This document shows positions 24,401 through 33,150 of a stretch of DNA of 64,000 nucleotides, piece by piece; the stretch's first letter is position 1, and the number at the start of each line of letters is the position of its first letter. The position numbers and the translations under genes were made by a program. Under the pieces are notes generated by a model. It was not told the DNA's origin. It did no database searches and worked only from the letters and a program-made list of their open reading frames with translations. Source of the stretch: Thermoanaerobaculaceae bacterium (GTDB lineage Bacteria > Acidobacteriota > Thermoanaerobaculia > Thermoanaerobaculales > Thermoanaerobaculaceae). Location: assembly GCA_013388425.1 (NCBI GenBank), contig JACADV010000071.1, positions 1 to 64,000 of the forward strand, in the 5' to 3' direction.

Positions 24401-26115
24401 CAGGCCACCTCCGTTGCCACGTCGAGCTCCAGTTCCCCGCTCCGCAAAGCCGCGAACAGCGCGTCCACGACCCGTGGGTCCAGCTTCTTCCCCGCCAGCT
24501 CTCGCAGCCGGACGAGCACCACCTCCAGCGGCATGGCCTCCTGGTAGGGCCTGGTGGTCGTCATGGCGTCCAGGGCATCGGCGGCTGCAATCACCCGGGC
24601 AATCAAGGGGATCGCCTCGCCCTTCAAGCCGTCAGGATACCCGCCCCCGTCCCAGTTCTCGTGGTGCGAGCGGATACCGGGGAGGGCCTCGCGCAGCCGC
24701 TTGATGGGACCCACGATGGCGGCCCCTTTCAGCGGGTGCGCCCGCATGGCGCTGAACTCCGCTTCGGTGAGAGCCTCGGGTTTCTGCAGGATGGCATCCT
24801 CGATGCCAATCTTCCCCACGTCGTGGAGGAGGGCAGCGATCTCCTCGTTCCTGATCTCCGCGGGCGGCATGGCGAGCTGCCGCGCAATGGCCACCGCGTA
24901 CTTGCTGACCCGCTCGGAGTGCCCGCGGGTGTACGGGTTCTTGGCGTCGATGGCAGCCGCCAGGGCGCGGATCGCCTCCACCAGCAGCTCCTGGTTTTCT
25001 TTGAGCGCCACCCGCAAGGAGTTCACGGTGCGCTCCACCTCGCCCGCCATGAGGTTGAAATTGGCCGCCAGGCGCCCAATTTCGTTGCGAGAAGCGATGC
25101 TGACGCGCCGGGCCAGATCCCCGCCGGCCATGGCACTCGACACCTCGGCGAGCCGCCGCACCGGTTGGATGATCCGCCAGGCCAGGAGCACCCCCGCCAC
25201 GGTGGCGATCACGCCCATGACCAGGGCGAGCCCCGCCGCGCGACGGGCCATGCTGTGCACCGCCGCAAAGGCCACCCCCATGTCGCGTGCGCTCACCACG
25301 CCCCAGTCCACCCCTTCCACGGGGGCGAGAGATCCCACCACCTCCGCCTCGCCGGGGGCGAGGGGATCCCTGTAAGCCCTGGTGATCCGCACCGGTGCCT
25401 GGCGAAACTGGGCCACCAGCGGGTGCCCAGCCGCCACCCTCCCCACCCGCTGCCGCTCGGTGGAGAAGAGCACGTGACCGCTCCGGTCCACCAGATCCAC
25501 ACTTACCCCTTGCCCCCCCTCCTCCAGCAGGCGCGACGCCAGCCAGTCCAGCGACACCACCCCCTGGAGGGAGCCCACCGTGCGACCCGCCACGTCTCGG
25601 ACGGGGAACGACACCAGGGCAACTGCCGTCCCACCCCCCGTGGAGATGAAGTTGTGCCGCACCGTCCGCCCCTCCAGGTTGGCGGTAAAGGCTTCCTTCA
25701 GCAGCGGCGTCAGCGTCCCTTCGACGCTGGCCGACAGCTCACGGTTCTGCACGAATTCCCCGGCGCCGGCGCGGTCCAGCAGCCGCAGCAGCACGATGTG
25801 GCGATTCCCCTGGATGAGGTCACCCAGCAGCCGAGCGGCACCGAGCGGTGTCCCCCACCCCTCGCCCCACCCGCGCCCGATGGCCATCGCCACCGTCTCG
25901 ATGCGGTCCACGCTGTCGTGGAAGAAGAGCTCCACCTCGCGGGCCAGCGCGGCCGACTGCCGGCTCATGATCTGCTTCTCCAGGGTGGCTACCTGCTCCC
26001 GGTTGGAGCTCACGAACCCCCACCCCGCCAGCGCCACGGGCAGCACAGCCAGCGCCACCAGAACCACGGTCACGGGGTAGAAGAGCGAGCGCGAAAAAGG
26101 CCAGCCACTGCTCAT
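24400..26115 (-). CDS. membrane HD-GYP cyclic di-GMP phosphodiesterase with sensor and HAMP
   Basis: The protein has 571 residues. A first membrane segment (about 10-32) is followed by a periplasmic Cache-like sensor (about 35-275), a second segment, a HAMP region (IIQPVRRLAEVSSAMAGGDL) and a complete HD-GYP domain (about 375-555) with LLHDVGKIG and HHENWDGGGYPDGLKGE. It should hydrolyse cyclic di-GMP. The first gene of a coupled HD-GYP, TPR, Roadblock set. A TATATT box 12 bases before the ATG (26128-26133) may be its promoter; there is no Shine-Dalgarno. Confidence 0.92.
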   Translation of the reverse strand: MSSGWPFSRSLFYPVTVVLVALAVLPVALAGWGFVSSNREQVATLEKQIMSRQSAALAREVELFFHDSVDRIETVAMAIGRGWGEGWGTPLGAARLLGDLIQGNRHIVLLRLLDRAGAGEFVQNRELSASVEGTLTPLLKEAFTANLEGRTVRHNFISTGGGTAVALVSFPVRDVAGRTVGSLQGVVSLDWLASRLLEEGGQGVSVDLVDRSGHVLFSTERQRVGRVAAGHPLVAQFRQAPVRITRAYRDPLAPGEAEVVGSLAPVEGVDWGVVSARDMGVAFAAVHSMARRAAGLALVMGVIATVAGVLLAWRIIQPVRRLAEVSSAMAGGDLARRVSIASRNEIGRLAANFNLMAGEVERTVNSLRVALKENQELLVEAIRALAAAIDAKNPYTRGHSERVSKYAVAIARQLAMPPAEIRNEEIAALLHDVGKIGIEDAILQKPEALTEAEFSAMRAHPLKGAAIVGPIKRLREALPGIRSHHENWDGGGYPDGLKGEAIPLIARVIAAADALDAMTTTRPYQEAMPLEVVLVRLRELAGKKLDPRVVDALFAALRSGELELDVATEVA

Positions 26116-26157
26116 GGGAACGCCAGGAATATACCACGCCCGCGACGTGCCGTCCCG

Positions 26158-26883
26158 TCAGCCATCGCGCAGCCGCTGGCGCAGGAGCTTCAGGTCCGCC
26201 CACACCGCCGCCTTGGCCGACGGGGTCCGGAGCAGGTAGGCAGGGTGGAAGGTGGGCAGCACGTCACGCCCCCGGCACGATGTCCAGCGGCCCCGGTAGC
26301 TGCTGATGGGCGCCTTGGTCCCGAGCAGGAACTGCGACGCGACTCTCCCCAGCGCCACGATCACCGCCGGGTCCACGAGCTCGATCTGCCGCCACAGGAA
26401 GGGGAGGCACGCAGCCGCCTCGTCCTCCTGCGGGTCGCGGTTCTCGGGCGGCCGGCACTTGACCACGTTGGCAATGTACACATCCTCGCGCCGTAACCCC
26501 ACGGCCCGCAGCATGGCGTTGAGGAGCTGCCCCGCCTTCCCCACGAACGGCACCCCCTGCCGATCCTCCTCCGCCCCGGGACCCTCCCCCACGAAGAGCA
26601 CGCGAGCCCGGTTGCTGCCCGCACCGAACACCACCCGGCTGCGGCTCCCTGCCAGTCGGCAGCGGCGGCAATCGGCGAGACTGCGCGCCATCTCCTCCAG
26701 GCTCTCCGCCCGGCTCGGATCCAGCGCCGCCGGGGGAGTCGAGCTGGCGTGGGCGACCGGCGGTGGCACCGCCTTGGCGGGAGGCGGCTGCCACGCCACG
26801 TCCCGCCACCCCAGGTCGCGGAGGTAGCGGAGCAGGTCGGCCCCCGTGATCCTGCCGCCGGCGTCCCGCGCAGCTCGCCCCAT
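26158..26883 (-). CDS. family 4 uracil-DNA glycosylase
   Basis: The protein has 241 residues. The family 4 hallmarks are GEGPGAEEDRQGVPFVGKAG, the iron-sulfur cysteines in CRRCRL and VVKCRPPENRDP...AAACLPF, and the C-terminal FHPAYLLR. It removes uracil from DNA and is typical of thermophiles and Fe-S containing lineages. The N-terminal 80 residues before the domain are Pro/Ala-rich. ATG 26883 was chosen because it follows rpoZ by 22 bases. Confidence 0.93.
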   Translation of the reverse strand: MGRAARDAGGRITGADLLRYLRDLGWRDVAWQPPPAKAVPPPVAHASSTPPAALDPSRAESLEEMARSLADCRRCRLAGSRSRVVFGAGSNRARVLFVGEGPGAEEDRQGVPFVGKAGQLLNAMLRAVGLRREDVYIANVVKCRPPENRDPQEDEAAACLPFLWRQIELVDPAVIVALGRVASQFLLGTKAPISSYRGRWTSCRGRDVLPTFHPAYLLRTPSAKAAVWADLKLLRQRLRDG

Positions 26884-26905
26884 CCTGGATCGTCCTCGAT
26901 CCCAG

Positions 26906-27331
26906 CTACTCCACGTCTTCTTCCGCAAGCAGCTCGTCAGCCGAGGGCTCCTCCACATCCTCCAGCCCCGCAGCATCGAAGTCGGGGCCCTCCAGCTCGT
27001 CCTCCAGCTCAGCCTCGTCCATCTCGTCGCTCTCTTCGCCTACCACTGCCTCGGCCTCGACGGGGGGCGGAACCAGGGGGAGGATCGGCATCGTCTGCTC
27101 TTCACCCTGGGCACGCAGGAGTTCTTCCTGACGGAGCTGCTCGTACTCCTCGGGCGTCACGCGCCGCCATGGAACGACCCCGGCATCGAGTTCGGCCAGG
27201 GCCACCAGGGTGGGCTTCGAATACCGGGTTGCCAGGCGCGGCCGCGCCCCGTCTATGAGCTGTTCGGCCCGCCGGGCAGCAATGAGAATGTAGCGGAACA
27301 CACTGTCTACACCGTCACTCCGCTCTACCAT
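26906..27331 (-). CDS. rpoZ: RNA polymerase omega subunit with acidic C-terminal tail
   Basis: The protein has 141 residues. The omega core occupies about 1-70: a DSVFRYILIAARRAEQL helix and TRYSKPTLVALAEL, although the usual sequence is diverged. The remaining half is an acidic tail (EESDEMDEAELEDELEG and EEPSADELLAEEDVE), making it well over the usual 60-90 residues. Synteny with gmk supports the assignment. ATG 27331 was preferred over TTG 27334 because AGGAGG is then 5 bases upstream. TGATG overlap with gmk. Confidence 0.85.
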   Translation of the reverse strand: MVERSDGVDSVFRYILIAARRAEQLIDGARPRLATRYSKPTLVALAELDAGVVPWRRVTPEEYEQLRQEELLRAQGEEQTMPILPLVPPPVEAEAVVGEESDEMDEAELEDELEGPDFDAAGLEDVEEPSADELLAEEDVE

Positions 27332-28002
27332 CAACCCTCCTTCGATCCGCCTTCGAAGTCAGCGAGGATCGCTACCGCCCTGTCGCGCATCCGGCTCTGC
27401 CGGCATCCTTCTGCCACCACGATGGATGCCAGGGTGCGCGCCGCCTCCTCGACACAACTGTTGATGATAACATAATCGAACTCGCTCCACTGCCGTATCT
27501 CCATGAGTGCATTGCGGATCCTGAGAGCGATGGTGTCCTCGCTGTCCCCTCCCCGCCGGCGCAGTCGCCGCAGCAGCTCCTCGCGCGAAGGGGGGAGAAT
27601 GAAAACGCTCACCACCTCGGAAACTCGAGCCCGCACCTGGCGAGCCCCCTGCACGTCGATGTCGAGAAAGACGTGGGACCCCGCAGCCAGCTGCTCCTCC
27701 ACGGCGCGCCGCGAGGTTCCGTAGAGGTGGCCGTGCACCTGCGCCCACTCCAGGAACTCGCCCTCGTCAACCATCCTCTCGAAACTTGCCCGGTCCACGA
27801 AGTAGTAGTCCACGCCGTGGCGTTCGCCGGGCCGAGGGGGGCGCGTGGTGTGGGAGATGGAAAAGTACGCCTTCACCCCCTCCTGGGCGAACCCCTCGAG
27901 CACGCGCCGGATGAGCGTTGTCTTCCCGCCGCCCGAGGGGGAAGCTACGACGAACAGGTCGCCTCGTTCCAGAGCCACCGCAAGCCTCCGAGGGGTGATC
28001 AT
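27331..28002 (-). CDS. gmk: guanylate kinase
   Basis: This 223-residue enzyme converts GMP and ATP to GDP and ADP. It has P-loop SPSGGGKTT, the GMP-binding SISHTTRPPRPGE and GVDYYFV, then EWAQVHGHLYGTS and DIDVQGARQVR. ATG 28002 was chosen because it starts 17 residues before the P-loop region. rpoZ follows with a one-base overlap and then the uracil-DNA glycosylase, a common gmk-rpoZ arrangement. Confidence 0.96.
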   Translation of the reverse strand: MITPRRLAVALERGDLFVVASPSGGGKTTLIRRVLEGFAQEGVKAYFSISHTTRPPRPGERHGVDYYFVDRASFERMVDEGEFLEWAQVHGHLYGTSRRAVEEQLAAGSHVFLDIDVQGARQVRARVSEVVSVFILPPSREELLRRLRRRGGDSEDTIALRIRNALMEIRQWSEFDYVIINSCVEEAARTLASIVVAEGCRQSRMRDRAVAILADFEGGSKEG

Positions 28003-28056
28003 ACCGTTCCCACGCCCCCGCGGCGAGGCGCACCCCGCCTGGCGGGTGGGCCGCGA

Positions 28057-28062
28057 TACACT
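28057..28062 (+). promoter_or_regulatory. -10 box TACACT, leaderless promoter of the acyltransferase
   Basis: TACACT, then GGCGCG (6 bases), then the GTG at 28069. There is no ribosome site and no clear -35. It is divergent from gmk. Confidence 0.55.
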
Positions 28063-28068
28063 GGCGCG

Positions 28069-29010
28069 GTGCGCCGACTCCTCGCCCCGCTGCGGCACGA
28101 CCTGGCCTATCACGGGCTGCGCGGCCTCTTCCTCGCCGCTCGCCCCTTCTCCCTCCACGCCCTCCGGCGCCTGGGCGGAGCCCTGGCCACGCTGGCCGTG
28201 GTGGCGGCACGGGGCAGCAGCCGGCGCGCCCGACACCAGATCGCGCTGGCGTTCCCCGAGCTTTCCCCCGCCCAGGTGGGGGCGGTCTTTCGCCAGTTCG
28301 TGCGGCACACCGGCGAGCTCCTGGGCGAGGTAGCGTGGCTGTGGCACGCGCCGCCAGCAGAGATTCTCGCGCGCACGCAGTTCTCGGGGCTCGAGCACCT
28401 CGCCGATCACCTGGGCGAGGGGGGTGGGGTGGTGCTCGTCACGGCGCACTGCGGGAACTGGGAGTGGATGAACCTGGCCATTACCGCCGCAGGTGTGCCC
28501 ATGACCGTGGCCGCCCGCGAGATCTTAGATCCCCGCATCGACGCCCTGGTGCAGAGGCTGCGCGGCCGCTTCGGGACCCAGAGCGCCCTGCGCGGCCGCC
28601 GGGCCGGGCAGAAACTCGTGGCCGCCCTGCGGGCCGGCCAGGTAATCGGCCTGCTCATCGATCAGGATATCGACGCTCCGGGAGCCTTCGTGGAGTTCTT
28701 CGGTCAGCCTGCCTGGACGCCAACGGGCGCGGCGTTCCTGGCCGCCCACACGGGCCGGCCCGTGGTCACCGGCTTCGCCCACCGCACCGAAGCTGGCTCG
28801 ATGCACCTCCGTTTCGACCCGCCCGTGGCTGCCCCACCGCCCGGGACGGACGAAGCCGGTTTGGCTGCGTTCACAGCGCTGCTCACCGCCCGCATCGAGG
28901 AGCAGATCCGGCGCTTCCCGGCGCAGTGGGTGTGGAGCCACCGGCGCTGGCGTCGCCGCCCCGGCCCCGGCGAGCGCGTCTTCACCCCCGCAGAGCTCGT
29001 AGACCGGTGA
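28069..29010 (+). CDS. lipid A biosynthesis acyltransferase (LpxL/LpxM/HtrB family)
   Basis: The protein has 313 residues. A membrane-proximal N-terminus (RGLFLAARPFSLHALRRLGG) precedes the acyltransferase motif TAHCGNWEWMN (Hx4E), followed by LLIDQDID and a terminal QWVWSHRRWRRRP, all family traits. It adds secondary acyl chains to lipid A, implying an LPS-type outer membrane. The start is set by the -10 box 6 bases upstream. Confidence 0.9.
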   Translation: MRRLLAPLRHDLAYHGLRGLFLAARPFSLHALRRLGGALATLAVVAARGSSRRARHQIALAFPELSPAQVGAVFRQFVRHTGELLGEVAWLWHAPPAEILARTQFSGLEHLADHLGEGGGVVLVTAHCGNWEWMNLAITAAGVPMTVAAREILDPRIDALVQRLRGRFGTQSALRGRRAGQKLVAALRAGQVIGLLIDQDIDAPGAFVEFFGQPAWTPTGAAFLAAHTGRPVVTGFAHRTEAGSMHLRFDPPVAAPPPGTDEAGLAAFTALLTARIEEQIRRFPAQWVWSHRRWRRRPGPGERVFTPAELVDR

Positions 29011-29040
29011 GAACCACACGGCCTGCAGCAGGTGGTACGG

Positions 29041-29046
29041 TACAAT
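29041..29046 (+). promoter_or_regulatory. -10 box TACAAT before lemA
   Basis: TACAAT lies 57 bases upstream of the ATG, so the mRNA would have a leader of about 50 bases with a GGGAGG site. A -35 is not evident. Confidence 0.4.
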
Positions 29047-29103
29047 CGGACGGCGCGGAGGGATAGCCCACCGGGCTTGCCGCCGCGTCGAGCGGGAGGG
29101 ATC

Positions 29104-29697
29104 ATGAAGCAGCGTGGGCTGATTGGCTGCGGCATCGTCGTCCTGGTGGTCCTGCTGATTGCCGGCGCCGTGACGGCGGGCGCCTACAACCGGCTCGTGA
29201 CCCTGGAAGAGGCCGTGAAAACAGCCTGGAGCCAGGTGGAGAACGTGTACCAGCGGCGGGCCGACCTCATCCCCAACCTGGTGGAGACGGTCAAGGGCGC
29301 ACGCGACTTCGAACGGGAGACGCTCACAGCGGTGGTGGAGGCACGGGCCAAGGTGGGCCAGATGAACTTCAGCGGGGTCCCCAGCGCCGAGCAGCTGGGC
29401 CAGTTCCAGAAGGCCCAGGACAGCCTCTCGTCGGCCCTCTCCCGGCTCCTGGTGGTGGTGGAACGCTACCCGGAGCTGCGCGCCACCGAGAACTTCCGGG
29501 AGCTGCAGGCGCAACTTGAAGGGACGGAGAACCGCATTGCCGTGGAGCGGCGCCGCTTCAACGAGGCGGCGCAGGCGTTCAACACGGCGCGCCGCCGCTT
29601 CCCTACCGTGCTCATCGCCGCCCTCTTCGGCTTTGCCGAGAAGCCCTACTTCCAGGCGGCGCCCGGTTCGGAGCGGCCCCCGCAGGTGCAGTTCTAG
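29104..29697 (+). CDS. LemA family protein
   Basis: This 197-residue protein has one N-terminal membrane anchor (LIGCGIVVLVVLLIAGAV) followed by the LemA helical bundle with YNRLVTLEEAVKTAWSQVEN, RRADLIPNLVETVKG and RFNEAAQAFNTARRRFP. The function of LemA is not established; it is often paired with TPM proteins, as here 3 bases downstream. GGGAGG lies 4 bases before the ATG. Confidence 0.93.
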   Translation: MKQRGLIGCGIVVLVVLLIAGAVTAGAYNRLVTLEEAVKTAWSQVENVYQRRADLIPNLVETVKGARDFERETLTAVVEARAKVGQMNFSGVPSAEQLGQFQKAQDSLSSALSRLLVVVERYPELRATENFRELQAQLEGTENRIAVERRRFNEAAQAFNTARRRFPTVLIAALFGFAEKPYFQAAPGSERPPQVQF

Positions 29698-29700
29698 CGC

Positions 29701-30396
29701 ATGCGGCTTCACCTGGCGATGGCCATCGCCGTCGCAGCGGTGCCGGTCCGTGCCCTGGACGTGCCGAGCACCCCGAGCACCTACTTCACCGACCGGGCCG
29801 GAGTGGTGAGCGAGGGCGACAGCCGGCGGATCGAAGCACGCCTGGCTGCCTTCGAACGCCACTCGGGTCACCAGCTAATCGCCGTGCTCTTCCCCTCGCT
29901 GGAGGGGGAAGCCCTGGAAGACTTCACCGTGCGCTGCGCCGAGCGCTGGAAGGTCGGCCGCAAAGGCCTGGATGACGGCCTCATCTTCTTCGCCTTCCTC
30001 CGCGAGCGCCGGATGCGGCTCGAGGTGGGCTACGGGCTCGAGGAGCGGATCGGCGACGCCCGCGCAGCGCGCCTCCTCGATACCGTGGTCAAGCCCGCCT
30101 TCCAGCAGGGTAACTATGCGGCTGGCATCCTGGGTCTGGCCGATGCGGTCGAACGCCTGGTGGGGGGCGGCGAGCTCCCCGCGGGCGAGGAGCAACGACA
30201 GGGGCGATTGCCGGGGGTCTTGCTCCTCCTCGTCGTCCTGCTGCTCCTCCAGGTTCTCTCGGGCCGCCGTCGTTCTCGCTACTGGCTGCCCTTTGGCGGG
30301 TGGGGCGGGTTTGGTGGGGGCAGTTTCAGGGGAGGAGGTGGCTTTTCTCCCGGCGGTGGTGGGTTCGGAGGCGGGGGTGCTTCTGGCTCCTGGTGA
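29701..30396 (+). CDS. TPM domain membrane protein (YgcG-like)
   Basis: The protein has 231 residues. It begins with a signal peptide-like leader (about 1-19), then a TPM domain (about 25-155) with YFTDRAGVVSEGDSRRIEA and DDGLIFFAFLRERRMRLEVG. One membrane helix (LLLLVVLLLLQVL) and a Gly-rich tail (GGGGFGGGGASGSW) end the chain. TPM proteins are linked to photosystem repair in plants and are of unclear role in bacteria. Paired with lemA. Confidence 0.9.
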   Translation: MRLHLAMAIAVAAVPVRALDVPSTPSTYFTDRAGVVSEGDSRRIEARLAAFERHSGHQLIAVLFPSLEGEALEDFTVRCAERWKVGRKGLDDGLIFFAFLRERRMRLEVGYGLEERIGDARAARLLDTVVKPAFQQGNYAAGILGLADAVERLVGGGELPAGEEQRQGRLPGVLLLLVVLLLLQVLSGRRRSRYWLPFGGWGGFGGGSFRGGGGFSPGGGGFGGGGASGSW

Positions 30397-30435
30397 GGGG
30401 CGCGGGTGGGCTCTGGCCCCGGGGAAGGGGGAGAC

Positions 30436-31758
30436 GTGAGCGGTCGTCTCGTCATCGAGGGTGGGATCGTGGCGACCATGGAGCAGGGGGATCACCCCCT
30501 CCCCCATGGCGCGGTCGCGGTGGAAGGGGACCGCATCGTCGCCGTCGGCGAGCGGGAGGGGGTGCTGGCAGCGTACCCGGAGGCGGAACGTCTCGACGCA
30601 ACAAGCTGCCTGGTGCTGCCGGGCTTCGTCAACGCCCACACCCACCTCGCCATGACGCTCCTGCGCGGGGCGGCCGACGACCTGCCGTTGCGGGACTGGC
30701 TGGAGCACCACATTTGGCCGGCCGAGAGAGCGCTGATGGACCCGGCCACCGTTGCCCTCGGCACCCGTCTCGCCGCTGCCGAAAGCCTGCTGGCTGGCGT
30801 CACCTGTGTCTTCGACATGTACTTCCACACCGAGACGGTGGCCGAGGTGGTGGCGCAGGTGGGGCTGCGAGCCGTGATCGGCGAGGGGCTCATCGACTAC
30901 CCCACCCCCTCGGCTCCCACCCCGGCCGACGCCCTGGCAGCGCAGCGCCGGCTCCTGGAGCGCTACCGCGACCACCCCCTCGTCACAGCGGGGGTGGCGC
31001 CCCACGCACCGTACAGCGTCTCCGCAGCGTACCTGGTGAAGGAGGCGGAGCTGGCCGAGGAGTTCGATGCCCCCCTGGCCATCCACGTTGCCGAGACCCG
31101 CTGGGAAGCAGAAACCATCCGCAAGGAGAAGGGGGCCTCGCCGGTCCGCTACCTGGCGGACCTCGGCATCCTCTCCGAGCGCACGGTGGCGGCCCACTGT
31201 GTCCACGTGAGCGAAGAGGACCTGGACTTGCTCGCCGAGTTTGGCGTGGGGGTTGCTGCAAATCCCGTGTCCAACCTGAAGCTAGGCAGCGGTGTGGCGC
31301 CGCTGCCGCAGATGCTGGCCCGCGGCTTGCGGGTGGGGCTAGGCACGGACGGGGCGGCCTCCAACAACACCCTCGACCTGCTGCGCGACGCCCAGCTTGC
31401 CGCCCTCCTCTACAAGGGGCTCACCGGCGACCCGACCTGCCTGCCGGCCCGCACCGTGGCGGAACTGCTCACCATCGGGGGAGCCAGGGCCTTAGGCCTC
31501 GACGCCCGCATTGGCACCCTCGCGGTGGGCAAGCTTGCGGACATCGTGTGCCTGCGTCTGGACACCCCGCACGGCACGCCGCTCTTCGACCCCTTTGCCC
31601 ACCTGGCCTACGCAGCACGAGCCGCCGACGTGCGCCACGTGCTGGTAGGCGGCCGGCTCGTGGTTCGCAACGGGGCCCTCGCCACCCTAGACGTGGACGG
31701 GATCCGCGCCGAGGTGGCCGGCTGCCTGGAGCGCATCCGGCAGGCAGCTTCCGCCTAG
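30436..31758 (+). CDS. mtaD: amidohydrolase, MTA/SAH deaminase family
   Basis: The protein has 440 residues. The metal ligands are seen in NAHTHLAMTLLRG (HxH), APHAPYS, IHVAETRWE, AAHCVHVSE and LGTDGAASNN, the order of the TrzN/SsnA/MtaD clade. The best guess is 5'-methylthioadenosine/S-adenosylhomocysteine deaminase; other deaminases of this clade cannot be excluded. The GTG at 30436 follows GGGGGAG. Its stop shares CTAG with the converging PilZ stop. Confidence 0.83.
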   Translation: MSGRLVIEGGIVATMEQGDHPLPHGAVAVEGDRIVAVGEREGVLAAYPEAERLDATSCLVLPGFVNAHTHLAMTLLRGAADDLPLRDWLEHHIWPAERALMDPATVALGTRLAAAESLLAGVTCVFDMYFHTETVAEVVAQVGLRAVIGEGLIDYPTPSAPTPADALAAQRRLLERYRDHPLVTAGVAPHAPYSVSAAYLVKEAELAEEFDAPLAIHVAETRWEAETIRKEKGASPVRYLADLGILSERTVAAHCVHVSEEDLDLLAEFGVGVAANPVSNLKLGSGVAPLPQMLARGLRVGLGTDGAASNNTLDLLRDAQLAALLYKGLTGDPTCLPARTVAELLTIGGARALGLDARIGTLAVGKLADIVCLRLDTPHGTPLFDPFAHLAYAARAADVRHVLVGGRLVVRNGALATLDVDGIRAEVAGCLERIRQAASA

Positions 31759-32336
31759 TCCTTCTTCCCCTCCAGGATGCGGCGCACGTTCGCCGAACCG
31801 ATGCGGATCTTCACCGGCCCATCGCGGGGAACCCGCTGCCGGGGGAGTTCGCTGACCTCTCCCGCAGGTGCACCCTGGGTCGGCGCCGCGGTGGACGCTT
31901 TCGCCCCCGCCTCCCCAGGCCCAGCCAGAGCCGCTGCCGGGCCCGCCTCCGGGTTCACCTCCCCACCCGCCCCAGGCACCGCGGCCGCCTCTGCCACCGG
32001 TGCGAGGAGCTGGCTGCGCAACCGTTCCAAGCACGTTTCGGAAACGTCGTTGAACTCGATCCCTGCCCGATAGAGCAGGATGCGCCGGTCCTGCTCGTCC
32101 AAGGCGAACCCCGCAGCCCGGCAGCGCGTCACCGAGCCCCGCAGGGTCACCTCGCCCTCCTCCAGCATCACCCGCACATCGCAGGTGACCTGGGGCCGCA
32201 GCGGCGTCTCCAGCTCGATCTGCATGCCGGTGAGCGACACGTCCAGCACCCGCGCGGGGATAGACGATCTCACCTTGGCCCGAACCGGTCGGCCTGGTAT
32301 CACTCTCGGACTGGTGCGACGATCCAGCGTCCGCAT
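31755..32336 (-). CDS. PilZ domain protein
   Basis: The protein has 193 residues. The PilZ domain occupies about 1-105 with RRTSPRV (RxxxR cyclic di-GMP site) and [10 protein letters not shown] (DxSxxG). It continues with an Ala/Pro/Gly-rich linker (about 115-165) and a basic C-terminal segment ([20 protein letters not shown]). The linker and tail suggest a tethered second function. ATG 32336 was chosen with GGGAG 8 bases upstream. Likely a cyclic di-GMP receptor. Confidence 0.85.
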   Translation of the reverse strand: MRTLDRRTSPRVIPGRPVRAKVRSSIPARVLDVSLTGMQIELETPLRPQVTCDVRVMLEEGEVTLRGSVTRCRAAGFALDEQDRRILLYRAGIEFNDVSETCLERLRSQLLAPVAEAAAVPGAGGEVNPEAGPAAALAGPGEAGAKASTAAPTQGAPAGEVSELPRQRVPRDGPVKIRIGSANVRRILEGKKD

Positions 32337-32366
32337 CGAACCATCTCCCTCGTTCGCTTCGCCAAC

Positions 32367-32372
32367 AGTGTA
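32367..32372 (-). promoter_or_regulatory. -10 box TACACT for the PilZ gene
   Basis: TACACT lies 30 bases before the ATG, so a short leader would carry the GGGAGATGG ribosome site. The box sits within a CGCTTCG/CGAAGCG inverted repeat (32355-32381). Confidence 0.35.
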
Positions 32373-32435
32373 CACGAAGCGGACCGCCTCGGGTAGTCGA
32401 CCACGAAGCGTGCAACCTTAGGGGAGAGCAATCCT

Positions 32436-32452
32436 GGAATGAATCTCATTCC
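32436..32452. promoter_or_regulatory. palindromic candidate operator upstream of the superoxide dismutase gene
   Basis: GGAATGA-ATC-TCATTCC is a perfect 7-3-7 inverted repeat and AT-rich against the local GC background. Its position 70-86 bases before the sod ATG and its similarity in shape to Fur-family boxes (AATGA..TCATT) suggest metal- or peroxide-responsive control. Not proven. Confidence 0.45.
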
Positions 32453-32521
32453 CGTCGCGTTGCCGTGGACCGAGGGCCGGTTGCACCGGACCCACGAACG
32501 AACCTGGAGGAGATAGCAACC

Positions 32522-33133
32522 ATGAGCCTTACCGTACCCCAACTCCCGTACGCTTACGACGCGCTGGAACCGTGGATCGACGAGCAGACCATGCGGATCC
32601 ACCACGACAAGCATCACCAGGCCTATTTGGACAACTACCTGAAGGCCATCGCTGGCACCGAGCTGGAAAACCGCCCGGTGGAGGAGGTCCTCGCCGCAGT
32701 TGACAGCGTGAGCGAGAACATCCGCACCGCAGTGCGCAACCACGGGGGTGGCTTTGTCAACCACAACCTGTTCTGGACCGTCATGGCCCCCAACGCGGGT
32801 GGGGTGCCCACGGGAGACCTGGCTGCCGCTCTGGACGCCACCTTTGGCAGCTTCGAGTCGTTCCGCGAGCGGTTCGCGGCGGCTGCCAACGGACGCTTTG
32901 GATCGGGGTGGGCGTGGCTGGTGGTCACGAACTCCGGCGAACTCCAGCTGTACTCCCTGCCCAACCAGGACAGCCCCCTCTCCCAGGGCCACACCCCCAT
33001 CCTGGGGCTGGACGTGTGGGAGCACGCCTACTACCTCAAGTACCAGAACCGGCGGGCCGAGTACGTGACCAACTTCTGGAACGTGGTGAACTGGGCCAAG
33101 GTGGCCGAACTGCTGCGCAGCTCTCGCGGTTAG
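32522..33133 (+). CDS. sodA: superoxide dismutase, Fe/Mn family
   Basis: The protein has 203 residues. The metal ligands appear in [22 protein letters not shown] and [15 protein letters not shown]. It has no signal peptide and should be cytoplasmic. Fe versus Mn preference is not certain, though the QDSPL segment favours the Mn-like group. A GGAGGAG site precedes the ATG by 9 bases. Confidence 0.96.
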   Translation: MSLTVPQLPYAYDALEPWIDEQTMRIHHDKHHQAYLDNYLKAIAGTELENRPVEEVLAAVDSVSENIRTAVRNHGGGFVNHNLFWTVMAPNAGGVPTGDLAAALDATFGSFESFRERFAAAANGRFGSGWAWLVVTNSGELQLYSLPNQDSPLSQGHTPILGLDVWEHAYYLKYQNRRAEYVTNFWNVVNWAKVAELLRSSRG

Positions 33134-33150
33134 GCGGAGCGCCCTAGGCC

